Under the pieces are notes generated by a model, which searched no databases, was not told the origin of the DNA, and was given only the letters and a program-made list of their open reading frames with translations. From Bipolaris cookei (lineage: Eukaryota; Ascomycota; Dothideomycetes; Pleosporales; Pleosporaceae), in the NCBI GenBank assembly GCA_002286855.1, contig NRSV01000045.1, forward strand, positions 62,001 through 126,000: DNA of 64,000 nt. The letters are read 5' to 3'. Shown here piece by piece: positions 22,391 to 33,942 of the stretch. Position 1 is the stretch's first letter. Each line of letters begins with the position of its first letter. The position numbers and the translations under genes are program-made.

Positions 22391-22416
<26 letters not shown>
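22391..22416 (+). repeat. Homopolymeric G tract
   Basis: A run of more than 20 consecutive G just downstream of the Mio stop codon, inside its probable 3' UTR. Length is likely variable or subject to sequencing error. Confidence 0.85.
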
Positions 22417-22417
<1 letters not shown>

Positions 22418-22673
22418 GGGTGAGAATTGGGGCTGAAGGGGACCGGGGAAGGAGGGTTCTATTATTGTTATTGTTATTCCATTAGAGTTTATATAAAGTC
22501 AGGGACTATGCAAGACTTTGGCTAAGTGAGGGTATTCTCTATGTAGTACTACTGTTGTGCTTTGGCTTCTGTCTGCGGGCAGCAGAAGGAGGGTTCTATT
22601 CAGTAAGTAGGGACATGTGTATCGAGTATTTAAGTCAGATTAATAGAAAGTTGTTGTACTTTTACGTTGAAGA

Positions 22674-22712
22674 AGAGAAGAAGAAGAAGAAGAAGAAGAA
22701 GAAGAAGAAGAA
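22674..22712 (+). repeat. GAA trinucleotide microsatellite
   Basis: About twelve near-perfect AAG/GAA units in the space between two convergent genes. Confidence 0.9.
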
Positions 22713-23119
22713 AAAAGTCTCGAATTATTTATCGGTTCATTCATACATGATACCTACTTTCTCTTACAAAAATGTGTACTTTATTGCTAGCTTCGCCATG
22801 CCTCCTTCTCTTTTTGTCTTCTCTCTTCGCAATGATTAGGAACAAAACTAAACATAGAGGGTATAATCATGCCCGCCAACGCGGGAAGAACCCCATTCCA
22901 GGGCCAATCGTTTCCGTTTTTCACGTCTTTTTGCCGTGAAATAGACCAGACCAGACCAGACCAGACCATATTCCCATGTACGCGCTAACAATGCCACAAA
23001 GACCGCAAAAACACAGCCATAAAACAACAACTCCTAATATATGCTAATGAAGGGAGGGGGAGGGGGAGGGGGAGGTGTGGATCGTGGGACAATGATGGGA
23101 GAGCTCGACTGTTCCAGAA

Positions 23120-25027
23120 CTAGTCCTGACCCGCCATTTCGCTGTCATTGCCAAACTCGTCTTCCTCGTCAATGGCCATGATGTTCGCCTGCGCTGTCAT
23201 GGTCATCATGTTGTCGCCTTCTTCGTCTTCGTGGTACATGGTGCCGTCGTCATTGCCAAAGCCATCGGGCTCGCGATCCACATCTTCTCCTCCGTTGGTG
23301 TTCATAAAGACACGGAGACGCTGAACCCCGATACCGCTGAAGACGCAGAAGACTTCGCGCTGGTGGTCGTTAAACTCCGCAGGTGCTTCTCGGCAAAAAG
23401 CGAGAAGGTCTTCGCGCAAAAAGGCTTGGATGCCGGTGAGAGAAAGATGGGTTAGGCGGGGGCAGTTGTTCAAGAGAGCGTGAATGCCCTGGTGTTATTA
23501 GCAAGAAGAGAAACGACACAATAAGAAAAAATAAAATTAACTTACAGCCAAGGACAGGTTGATGCAGTAGCTCAGATGCACTCTCTCGAGTACACTGGGG
23601 GCAATAGGACCAGAAGTGCCAATTTGCTTTGGCTTGGCAAGGGCGAATATGCTACGGTCTGTGATGGCGGCACACTTGACCAGGCCAATGCGCTTGAGCT
23701 TAGGTAGGCTTGCAAGCTGGGTGACGGAAGCGTCTGTCAGGGCCGTGCAGCAGGCCAGATCAATGTAACGGATGCGGTTACAAAGCTTGACTAATTGCGC
23801 AACACCAACATCTGTAATGCGCGAGCAGTGGCCCAGGTGTATGTAGTGTAGGTTCTTGCCGAGGCGTGTAATGGCCATGACTGCTCTGTCCGTAATGTTG
23901 CGGCACTTGGCGAGGACTAGGTTGCGGAGTCGTGGAGCGGCTTGGATGATCTTTTGAACTCCGGCGTCTTGGAGTTCCCCGCAGTCAGTCAGATCGAGAA
24001 TGCGCAGGCAGTCATAGGTTGCTTCTGCCGGAAGGCGCAGGAAAGCTTGATCGGTGATTTTGGCACAGTGAGCCAGGCGCAGTTCGCGAAGGTTGGGGCC
24101 TTCGGTGATGAGGGTCGTGATTGATGCATCGTCGAGGTTCTTACAGTCGTGGAGGTCAATCTCGAGCATGTAGCGGCAATTCCGGGCAAAGGCAATGATG
24201 CTCCTGTCGCTAAGCTGGGAGCAGCCATTTAGTTTGAGGCGCTTGAGATGCCTGCAGCTCTTAGCGACAGCCTCGAGCGACTCGTCGGTGATTTTTTTGC
24301 AATTTGTAATGTTGAGACCTTGCAGGCGCACAGCGTGCTGGGCCAGAGTAAGCATGGTCCTGTCGGTGATGGACTCGACGTTTGTGACATCGAGGGCAAG
24401 GATATATCTGTTGCCCTCGAGCATGGCCTCCAGACTCAGGTCGGTGAGTTTTGTGCAGTTGGTCAGCGTCAGGCGCTCAACACGCTTGCAGCTGGAGAGA
24501 GGCTTGAGGGTGCCGTCGCTGACCTCGTGGCCGAGGGCGGCAAGATTCAGACGCTTGATGAGGCTGCTGTAGTCGAAAAAGCTGTTGAAGGTCTGGACGG
24601 TGCGGATGACGCTCTGGACGTTTGACCACTTGTTCGTCGAGGGGCGGTGCCACAGCAGGCCGACGCTGTTGCCGGCCCATGTCTTGGAGACAAGCATGCA
24701 GTTCTTGAGGTCGGTGGGGGAGGAGAGTTTTGCGAAGACGGCAATCATGAGCTCGGCGGGCAGGCGGGAGATGGGCGAGACGCGGTTCTGTTCTTCGATG
24801 GCGCGCCTGCGGGCATCGTCGTCGGAGTCTGGCGACAGCGAGGGGGCGAGCGAGGAGAGGGAGTCGTTTGACTGCAGCATGACCGAGTCCTTGTCCTCGT
24901 CGTCGTCGTCGAAGCCACGCTCGGGCGAGGTGGAGGCTGACGAGTCTGAGCGTGAGGCGCTGGCATCTCGCTGGGGCCGCCGTGGGTGTCTGACGCGGGC
25001 CATATTTGGGTGCTGGGCCATGGCCAT
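23120..25027 (-). CDS. grr1: SCF ubiquitin ligase F-box/LRR protein Grr1
   Basis: Exons 25027-23546 and 23488-23120 (57 bp intron, GTAAGT to CACCAG) give 616 residues. After a Ser/Asp-rich N-terminus, an F-box lies near residues 85-130 (ISRLPAELMIAVFAKLSSPT, KTWAGNSVGLLWHRP) and would bind Skp1. Eleven or more cysteine-containing leucine-rich repeats follow (RLTLTNCTKLTDLSLEAML, LDVTNVESITDRTML, LNITNCKKITDESLEAV, LKLNGCSQLSDRSI and so on). The second exon carries the last repeat and an acidic tail with YHEDEEGDN. Grr1 recruits phosphorylated substrates to SCF for ubiquitination. In yeast these link nutrient sensing to cyclins and glucose signalling. A second ATG two codons in (25021) is an alternative start. 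The gene is divergent from the kinase gene with 1.47 kb between them. Confidence 0.95.
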
Positions 25028-26495
25028 GGTGATGGTGGGCGTAGCAAGGGTTCGTGGTGGATGGGTGCAGTTGGCGGAGCGGGGGTTGTTTGTAGTCTGG
25101 TCGGCGGGTAGGGTATCAGGGTTGTTGTTGCGGGTGCGGAATGCGGAATGCGGATGGGGCGGTTGGGGGTCGAGTCAGGCAGAGATGCAGGCAGGCAGGC
25201 AGGCGGGCAGGCGGGCAGGCGGGCGGGAGGAGGCTGACGACGCAGACATGCACAGCAACAGGACGACGGGACCAGAGGCGGACGGCGACTCTAAATAGGT
25301 GTATGTGTATGTGTATGTGTATGTGTATGTTGTATCTGTGCAAATACACGCACACCAGTACGTACACACGGCCGACGAGGCACGGCGGGTAGGGCTCAGC
25401 AGCGCAAGGCCGTGGGAAACAAAGGGTTTCACGCGGCTGGGCAGTGACGAAAGAGTGGTTGCTGGCCCGCGAGCAGCATCATCAGCGCCATTCCTGTCGT
25501 CGGCCCAACGCCGCCATGCCGTCACATGGCCGCCAACGGCCCTGGACTGCGCCCTCTCCTCTCTCTGCCACCGCGACCGTCTCTGCCTCCCATCAAGTGC
25601 GCGCCAGTGCCTCGTCTCGTCGGCATCACGGCTGCCTCGAGCCCCGACATTTGCCCTGCGCTGGCTAAGACTTGATCCCCCCCACACGTTTCAGGGCTGC
25701 AAAAGCAACTGCCAGCAACACGCACCTAGCTATGTGCATGGCTGCGTCCTGTCTGCTTAGGTACCGCCGCCCGCCTCTTTGTGGCATCGGCTCGTCATCG
25801 CCCAGACGTGTTCGCCTGCCTGCCTGCAGCGTGGATCCGGCGACGTGTCGAAAGCCGGCTCAACAGCAGCAGCAGCAGCAACAGCATCGTGGTGCAAACA
25901 CGTCGGCAGCGAAGGGCCATGTAGTGTGTGTGTACGTGTGGACATGCACACGTACCTGTATACTCGAAGCACACAGACTCGTCGTATACACTCGGCCAGC
26001 ATCCACAGCCTCGCCGTCAGGCAGCCATGAGCGGGGCCCAATCAGGACGAGGCGAGTGAGACCAGTGTTGGGGCTTGGCGGCAGATAGCCATGGTCATGT
26101 TGCTTCTCTCGCACTGGCAGCCCTCGGGTTCGCGCCTGTTCTGCCCAGCACATGTCGAGCAATGCGTGACCTGGATGCGGGCGCTCAGCATGCCATGGAC
26201 TAGAGAATACACACACCCACCCACATGTGCATACACACACATACACTTACATGAACTGTGACGTTGCCCGACCGTGGCTTTGCCCATGCGCTCCCAGCTT
26301 GCAGGGGTCCGTTCACAACCCTCGCTCCCCCATTACACCCATCTCGGGCGCATGCCACATCTATTCACCACCACACCTCTCCTGCCCCTCCGCCACCCGC
26401 TGGCCCGCCCTGCCCTCCTGCCTGTCTTCTCGATGCCCAAGACATAGCCTCCCCGTCCTCTGCCTGCTCTGCTGCAGCCTCCCTCACCGCCCATC
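25028..26495. other. Divergent promoter region of GRR1 and the Ark-type kinase, repeat-rich
   Basis: A 1.47 kb head-to-head region containing several simple repeats: GCAG/GCGG units (about 25187-25228), GTGTAT hexanucleotides (about 25300-25330), CAG trinucleotides (about 25863-25882) and CA-rich runs (about 26205-26250). Many overlapping frames exist here on both strands, but their residue content simply reflects these repeats. The last 150 bp before 26496 are C/T-rich, as is common in fungal promoters. Confidence 0.6.
25300..25330 (+). repeat. GTGTAT hexanucleotide tandem repeat
   Basis: About five units of GTGTAT between GRR1 and the kinase gene, apparently without interruption. Confidence 0.85.
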
Positions 26496-29400
26496 ATGTC
26501 GTCGGCTCGCTATGCTGCCTCGCACGCAATGCCCATGGCCCAACAGGCCGCATACCGCGCCCCAGGCCCCGTTGCCGTCTCCAATGCACCCCCGGGCACC
26601 TTTGCCCCGGGCACCAAGGTCCAGGTCGGCAACCACCGCGTCACAATCGAAAAGTACCTGTCCGAGGGCGGCTTTGCCCACGTCTATCTGGTCCGCGTAC
26701 CAAAGTCGGATGCAAAGACGCCAGAGGCGGCAGTCCTCAAGCGCGTAGCATGTGCAGACAAGGAGGCCCTCGCAAACATGCGCACAGAGGTCGAGACCAT
26801 GAAGAAGCTCAAGGGCCACAGCAAAATCGTCACCTACATGGACTCGCATGCATCCCAACTCAAGTCGGGCGGATACGAAGTCTTCCTGCTCATGGAGTTT
26901 TGCTCGGGCGGTGGCCTCATCGACTTCATGAACACCAGGCTGCAGCACCGGCTGACGGAGCCCGAGATTCTGCACATCTTCTCCGATGTGGTCGAGGGTG
27001 TTGCGACTATGCACTACCTCAAACCACCCCTCCTCCACCGCGATCTCAAGGTCGAAAACGTCCTCATCACCACCGTCGGCGGCAACAAGGTATACAAGCT
27101 CTGTGACTTTGGCTCCACCGCACCCCCGCGCCCGCCCGCCTCGACTGCCGCAGAGGGGAGGTTGATTGAAGAAGACGTCCAACGCCACACCACCCTCCAG
27201 TACCGCAGTCCCGAAATGATTGACGTCTACCGCAAGCAGCCAATCGACGAAAAGAGCGACATCTGGGCCCTGGGCGTCTTGCTATACAAACTGTGCTACT
27301 ATACCACGCCCTTTGAAGAAGTGGGGCAAATGGCCATCTTGAATGCCTCGTTTAAATACCCGGCATACCCTCAGTTTTCAGACCGAACAAAGGCACTCAT
27401 AGGTGTGTAGGCTGTGGAAACAGGCTCTTGCCAAAGCTAACCCTGGGCAGGTTCCATGTTGCGCGAAAACCCCCAGCATCGGCCAAACATCTACCAGGTC
27501 GTTGCCGAAGTCTGCTCAATGCGCCACCGACCAATCCCCATCAAAGACGTATGTATAAGATACTGGTTCGACTGTCTGCTGCTAAAGACATGCTAGATCT
27601 ACGCTGGCAGAACCCAATCAGAAACTCGCCAGAACCAGCAGCTACCTCCTTCTGACCCTCAGGTCTCTACACCCCCTCCTGTCGTGGGTCTGCAAAGAGT
27701 TGCTCCCACTGTCCAGGTCCAACAGTTACCAGATATAACGCCAATGCGGAGAGGAAGACCTACCGGACCAACTGAGCAACCCCCACCAGGAGTCAGGCCC
27801 AGTCCATCGCCTATAAGAGGAACTACCTCAGACCCCTTTGCGGCACTAGACTCTCAAGATGTTCAAGTGAGGCGTGCTGCTGCCGATGAGCTTGCATCTC
27901 GCTTTCCGTCGCTGGACGAATTCTCTCTGCTACACGACCGCGGCCAAAAGTTTGAATTTGGCGAAGCGCCTACGTCTTCGGATCCGGCACTGTCCAAGCG
28001 TGTCACAGAGGCACTGGCAGACGAAGCTTTTGCATCCCCTTCACCTCCAGCTGTCGACTCGACACCTGGAGTGAAGCCTTCGACTGTCTCCTCGGGCGGC
28101 ATTTCCAGAGCTACATCACTAAGAAAATCTACGCCCCGTGAGACCAATGATAGCCCACATTCTACCAACCAGGGCATACAGCAGCCCATTCCACAGAGAG
28201 TCAACATGGTATCTACCGGGGTGCAAACGTCACCGCGCGCATCTCCCGTTCCTACACAAAAGTACCCAGACGTCAATAGCCGCCCAATTTGGAAGGTCCC
28301 TCTGACATCGCAACACAGCCGAACCATGAGCCATACGCGTTCGTTTGAAAAGCCACCGTCAAGCCCTCTTTCCAGTCCATCACTAAAGCCCGAGTTCGCT
28401 TTGCCCCCGCGCCCGGTGCTGGAATCAAGATCAAAGTCTCAGCTCAGCATCCCAAGATCACCTGCATCGGCAAGGCCCTCATTGGAGAGCCAGCGCCCAT
28501 CCAACATGGAGCTTGGCTCTGCTATAGATCGGTCAAGGTCTGCAAACTCAAATTCGCGCCCAGTCAGCATACACGTAGAGTCGAACCTCGACTATCTACG
28601 TGATCGAGAAATGACGAGCGGTCGCAGCTTCGATGCTCCGTCGTTGCTGCGCCGTACAACTTCAAACGCAGTAGACGATTCAGAGCCCGAAGAAATCAAT
28701 GTCCGATCGAGCGTAGACTTTCTCCGAAGCATTGAGCAGGAAGAGCATGGCCACAAGCATCGCCGCAGTAGTTCACACTCTAAACACGGTAAACGCGGAA
28801 GCTTGACCAACATTGTCAAGGGCAAGTTTGGCGACGCTTTCCGGCGTTTTGAGACGACCCACAAGACACCTGAACATGAGCGTGATCAGCCGCCTCTGAC
28901 ACCAGTCGATCACCAGCACATGAGCTCCAAGGGTGGCCTGACCCCTATTGCTGGCTCGGAGACTACAGGTGGATTAAGCGACGATGACCGTAGCGCCATT
29001 GACGAAACCCAAGACCTGTCGCCAGAGGTCCGAAGGGAGTTGGAAAAGAGACAGTTGGCAGAGGAAGAACGCCGCGTAGAAGCCGCAGCAGCAGAGTATA
29101 AGCAACGAGTGGCATCACAGACTCAAGGAAAAGTAAAGCCCGGTCCATCCAAAGCTTCAACCATCCAAGACCGTGTCAAGAACCTCTTGGACGAAAGCAG
29201 CAAATCAACCCCCACCAACCGCACAGCCGAAGGCTACGGCAAATACACCGACACCGGCAAACCCCTTCCCCTGCGACCCCAGGACCAAAGCGGCACCACC
29301 TCCCGCATCCAACCCCCCGCCATCGCCCGAAAACCCGTGAACGTGCCTTCTCAGCCTCAGCAGCAAGACATTGCCTACGCAAAGCCCTCCTCAATCCGAC

Positions 29401-29717
29401 CCAATATACCCCCTCCCGTTCCCTCTGCCTCCGCTCCCCCGACAATCAGTAACATGCGCAACCCCTCTGGCCCGCCTCCCCGCGCCCCGAAACCAAAAGC
29501 CCTTCAAACCGGCACACCCGGTGCTTCTCCCTTGTCTACCTCTCCCACCAAGACCTCTGCAAAAGATAACATCAGTAACAATAAGCCCTTACCCTCGCTG
29601 GCAAATCAGCAAGCAGATGATCTGGATGTGGATACGTTTAGTAAGCGGTACCCTAGTCTTAGTGGGTTGGAAATGGTGGAGACAGAGATTCCGAGGGGGA
29701 GAGTGAGGGATGTGTAG
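26496..29717 (+). CDS. Actin-regulating/NAK-family serine/threonine kinase (Ark1/Prk1-like)
   Basis: Three exons, 26496-27402, 27451-27548 and 27597-29717 (two 48 bp introns), give 1041 residues. The kinase domain spans residues of about 50-330: glycine loop LSEGGFAHVYLV, lysine in AAVLKRV, catalytic loop LLHRDLKVENVL, KLCDFGSTAPP (DFG) and QRHTTLQYRSPEMIDVY. The last is diagnostic of the NAK group (Ark1, Prk1, AAK1, GAK). The C-terminal 700 residues are Ser/Pro-rich and disordered with many PxxP stretches that could bind SH3 proteins such as Abp1. A short charged helical part lies near residues 820-850. In yeast these kinases phosphorylate endocytic coat proteins and thereby control actin patch turnover. 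The start MSSARYAASHAMPMAQQ follows a pyrimidine-rich leader. Confidence 0.93.
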
Positions 29718-30510
29718 GTGCTGGACCTTTTGTTGAAGGATTGTATTTTTTTTTTTGGGGGGGGGGGGGAATGGAAGTTGTGGGAGTAGTGGGAGTAGAT
29801 GTTGTTGAAGTAGGAAGTAGAAGGAAGTAGAAGGAAGTGAGCTGAGTTTGGGGAGTGAATACAAGAAATCGCATATTGAGACGCATGTTTTTTTCTTCTT
29901 CTATCCCTTTTTTTTTTTCTGGGGGAGGGGGGGGGGTGGGCAGATTCGGTCTTGCATAGCGTAGCATATATACGATTAGATTCTTCGTCGAAGCAAGAGG
30001 AATGAGCAAAGCTCGTAACGTTTGTGTAGGTGGTAGATATTATGAAAAAAAATATAACAAAATTAGTAAACTATACAAGACTACATGTTAAACATTAATA
30101 AAAAATACATTTTTCTATTCCTAGAAATTTGGCTTTTTTGTCTACCATGGAACACTAAACGACCATAGTGGATCGCAGAACGAGAAGAAAGCAAACTTAC
30201 AACACAAGTGGGGTTAATCAATCAATCATCAGGCATAAGTGGCACACGGCAAAATACATTGAATCCTTTCTCAATTGGTATCACGGCTCTCTTCTCAAGA
30301 CGAAAAAGAGGCCAGTCTAATTCCATACAACCCATCACATCATTCACCCTCACATTCCCCCATCAAACTCCATTGCCATGCCCGACACGAAAACCGAACA
30401 GAGAGCAGCCGAAGATCTTGACCATTGCGGGAGGGAAAAAGTAAAAAAAGGGGGGGAGGTCGTCGAGTGTGCATGGGGGCGTCGTAGTTCTCATAGTAAC
30501 GAGATGACGT
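29718..30510. other. Convergent intergenic region with poly-T/poly-G tracts
   Basis: The 3' flanks of the kinase (+) and RPS12 (-) genes. It contains adjacent T and G runs at about 29747-29770 and again at 29910-29940, and an A/T-rich stretch at 30040-30120. No gene was recognised. Confidence 0.6.
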
Positions 30511-31180
30511 TTACTGCTCGGTCTGGAAGTAGTTGAGGAGGATGCTGCGCTCCTGGGACTCCTCACCCCAGTCCTTGACGACGACGCAAGAGCAGTTGAC
30601 GACCTTGCGGGGGTTGCCCTCACGGTCAATCTGGCCTGTTTGATATCCTCGTTAGCCACATGATATTCCCCACATCCTAGAGATATAATGAAAGAGAAAA
30701 AAACGTACAGAGACCAGCCCACTCGCCGAGCTGCTTGCCATCAGGGACCTTGATCAGAGGAATCTTGTGCTCGGAGCACAAGGCAACAACGAGCTTCTTG
30801 TACGCCTCCTCCTCGCACGCCTCGTTGAGGACGCACATGTGTGCCTCGCGGCGGTCGAGTGCCTTGGACGCCTCGCGCAGACCGCGGGCAAGTCCGTCGT
30901 GGATGAGAGCGAGCTTGAGCACACCCTTGAGCGCCTCGAGCACGCTCATCTGGCCCTTGCCGCCGGATGCATCTGCAGAGACCTCGACCTCGGCGGCCGC
31001 GCTGACTTGGGACTTGGTATCGTCTTCTCCGTCCGACTGTTTGGGGTTTTCACGTTAGCGACATTTCGCGGGGTACGAGCGAGAGGGGCTGGGCGGCGCA
31101 GTATGCTGGGTTGCGTCGCTGGCTACCAGCGGCGCTCCAATGACACTTGGAGATGATGTTAGCGGAGGGCTACATACCAT
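30511..31180 (-). CDS. RPS12: 40S ribosomal protein S12 (eS12)
   Basis: Three exons: 31180-31178 (the start codon alone), 31036-30709 and 30635-30511, giving 151 residues. The 141 bp first intron begins GTATGT directly after ATG. The second (73 bp) ends in AAACAG. The spliced product starts MSDGEDDTKSQVSAA and contains LEALKGVLKLALIHDGLARG, LREASKALDRREAHMCVLNE, LCSEHKIPLIKVPDGKQLGE and VVNCSCVVVKDWGEES, all characteristic of eukaryotic eS12, an L7Ae-fold protein of the small-subunit beak. The N-terminal 30 residues are acidic and variable as in other fungi. Fungal ribosomal protein genes often have an intron at or near the start codon. No C/D or H/ACA snoRNA pattern was seen in the first intron. 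Confidence 0.95.
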
Positions 31181-32027
31181 GATGTATGATTTATATCTGT
31201 CGGGTGTTCCTCGAAGAGTAGATGGTGATGATAAAGAGGAAGATCGAAAAGTTTAGCGATTCGCCGAAGCTAAAATTGGTTTGCGTGGAGAGGTCTGGCA
31301 AGCGAGAGGCTAGCGACACGTGTCACGTGATGTTTCTCTCAAACATGGTTGTGAGTTGAGTCGTGCTCAAGGAAATTCTACACTGTTACCTCACAGCAAT
31401 CAAGAATCTCGCGGCCCATGATAACTTGATTTTTATCATCGTCTCGGCGTAGACATGGGCAAAGAAATCTCTGATCCCTCTAAGCACTTCATGTTTATCA
31501 AACTCAGTCCACAAACAAGTCAATGCAGCGAGTCAAGATTGCATGACTGATATCATTATGAATCTATAAATTCGACTACCCTGACAAGGCTTCGTCGCTT
31601 ATGCTTGGACCTGCCGAAGCCATGTCTCGCCCCTAACGAAACCCATCCTCCTCTGACCATTGCTAGTCTTGGACACCTGAAGTCCGTCTGTCTGTAATGA
31701 AAGGAGAAAAAGGAAATACTGGCTGTCTGCCATGTGGATATGCTCATATATGTATGGGTCCTGAAACCTAGAAGAGAATACGTCCGCCAACGGGTTAAAA
31801 AAGGTATGCAGAACCAAAGGGGAAGGAATGAGATGACAAATAACAATGGAACAAGTCGCTGAAACGCTATCAGCCCAGGTCTGCACAGAGAATGAATGAA
31901 AGTAGAGTCGAATGTGGGCCGCCCAGCCGAAGCTGTGCGCCAATAACGCCATACACAAAAGGAAACCAGTTTTTGGATGCGGTTAGTACGAAAAAAGGGA
32001 AATGAAAGGCTATACAAGGCGAGAAGG
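31181..32027. other. Intergenic region, RPS12 promoter and TeaR-like 3' UTR
   Basis: An 847 bp region upstream of RPS12 and downstream of the TeaR-like gene. Frames at 31556-32017 (minus) are anonymous and lack family features. No RNA gene or repeat was recognised. Confidence 0.5.
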
Positions 32028-33942
32028 CTACATGACGATGCAGCATAAGCCCTTCTTCTCCTTGACCTCCTCCTTTGGCTCAGCCACTCGAGTGACTTCA
32101 GGCTTTGGTTGTGCGGGTGTGATAGGAGGGGCCAACTTGGGGGAAGGAGCGCGATCGGCTCCTTGAGGTATTGTTGGAGTCAACTTGTAAGCACTCTGCT
32201 CCATGGTTGGAGATTTAGCAGTATTGGTGTCTCCCTTCTCATCCGATGAGGACTCCTGCTTTGTAGGGCTAGGAAGGGGCCAGGCTTCTTCTTCCCGGGC
32301 CTTCTCAATAGCGATGGGGTCAAGGTTGGCAAGCTGCGAAAGTCGCTTGCTCGTCATAGGATCGTCGTTCAACAAGCGGAAGTCCTTGTCATACATTGAG
32401 CCAACTCTGCCCTCGTTCTCCCATTGCTCTTGCTGCATTCGCTTCGCGTGGGTTGGGATAATCTGCTGGTCGGGAGGAAGACGCGGGTCCGGTTTGTACA
32501 TGGATGCTATCCACGGTGCCTCTCCTTCTGGTCGGTGGGCAGTAGTAGGGCGCGTCGCCATACCGCCACTTGTACCAGGGCGCTTGTTAGGAGGTGAAGT
32601 GCTGGACGTAGTGCGAGACTTGGTCTGCTTCTTCTGGACGCTGGTTTTTCGCGACGCGGATGGGTTTTGCTTGCCCGATGGTTTGCCTTTCACAGGTGAC
32701 TTTTGCGGTGACTTGGGCGGAGAATAGCTTCCGGTTGAAGTATTGCACCTGTGACCATGATGTAGCATCCTCTCTTGTCCATCCTCGTAATCGTCAAGCA
32801 GCACTTGGCTACCTACACTGCCACTGCGTACGCGCGCGCCCATCGTAGCAATAGATTCCCCATTCAAATGGGTGCTTCCTGCCCTTGACCTAGGAAGTGG
32901 CGCATCGCGGTCTGCCACCGAAGAAGGAACAGGTATGCCACTCGTCTTGGGCAGTGGAATGCGAGATGTACTAGGTCTCACAGTGTGGTTCGCCTTGGAA
33001 GACGTGGGTTGGAATTCCACAGTCTCGTCCTGGAGTGTTGGGCTCGTAGTGTGGTGGCTCTCGTACGCCTCCTCGTCGCCAGCTGGAATAGTAGATACCC
33101 GTTTCCTCGGCTCAGACCGCTCATCGCCGTTCTTTGACTGTTCGGTCGACTCGGAGTTTGTGCGGTCTCGTGCACGCCGGCTTGTGCTTTGCGAACGACT
33201 GTTGGACCTGCTAGATCGCCCGACCCTGAAGCCAGCCTCTTCTAGTTCTCGAGTTTCAATTTCCTTGAGCTTGTCTCGGTGAATCCAGTTATTTTCGTCA
33301 TATTCAGGGTCCGAATGACCGCCCTTGGAAGTCTTCTTCTTGGGCTTTCCCTTGATGCTGGATGGGCCTCTTTTGTTGTTGGTATGAGTCTTGTAGTACT
33401 CCAAGACACTGTCCTGGTCAGTGTTGCTAGCGATCATTTCCCCGCTCTTCTTCTTGTGCAGTTCGTCGACGCGATCGGAAACGGGCTGAGATCGGCCCTG
33501 TTCTTGGGAACCCCACGTAGGTGAGCGTGTGGGCTGGGCAAAGCCGTTGGCCTGCGAGCTGTAGGACTGATGGGCACCGTGAGTGTAGGCGCCGTACTCG
33601 GACATGTAGTGTTCTTGGTCGAGCGACTCTCTCTGTGCACGTGGTTAGCAGTCTAGTCCATGCACTGACATCATTGGTGAAAGTGGGAATTATGTGGCAA
33701 GTGGGCAGACTTGGCGAAGCGGAAGCACCATGGTCCACCGCCGCAGTAGCGTATCTAGTGCGAGGGCGACAAGTGTTTGATGTGTTGTGAGACATGTTGA
33801 CAGCAAAGGGGAAATGGGTACGCACCAAGCCGTTGACGGGAACAGCGAAATCCCAGGATCCCCGTCCGCCGTGAGAGCTGCTGGGCGGCGTCAACTGCTG
33901 GATGGGGGCTGCTGTTTGGCGAGAGGAGGCGAGAGCAGCCAT
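32028..33942 (-). CDS. teaR: TeaR-like prenylated cell-end marker (TeaA receptor)
   Basis: Exons 33942-33826 and 33632-32028 are joined over a 193 bp intron (GTGCGT to CACAG, in phase) and give 573 residues. The protein is disordered, Ser/Thr/Pro-rich and highly charged. It has an N-terminal QQLTPPSSSHGGRGSWDF block, the conserved YDENNWIHRDKLKEIETREL segment near residues 145-165, and IPLPKTSGIPVPSS repeats. A second conserved block is EAPWIASMYKPDPRLPPDQQ followed by IIPTHAKRMQQEQWENEG. It ends KEKKGLCCIVM, a CaaX box (CIVM) expected to be farnesylated. This architecture fits TeaR/Mod5, the membrane anchor at hyphal tips that receives TeaA delivered by microtubules. Identity rests on recalled similarity and the CaaX tail. 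The first exon is supported by phase and a family-like start rather than by a recognised domain. Confidence 0.75.

Larger units (their letters stand above)
22343..23119. other. Convergent intergenic region with poly-G and GAA repeats
   Basis: The 3' flanks of Mio (+) and GRR1 (-). It contains a G-only run of about 27 bp near 22391-22416, a GAA trinucleotide tract (about 22674-22712), a pentanucleotide array of AGACC units (about 22944-22968) and GGGAGG units (about 23052-23074). No gene was recognised. Confidence 0.7.

Noticed and set aside
25175..26287. Cluster of overlapping frames between GRR1 and the kinase
   Set aside because: Their content is dictated by GCAG, GTGTAT and CAG repeats, and no frame resembles a protein family.
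31037..31177. Possible snoRNA inside RPS12 intron 1
   Set aside because: An ATGATG-like string is on the wrong strand, and no C/D or H/ACA box pair was found in the sense orientation.
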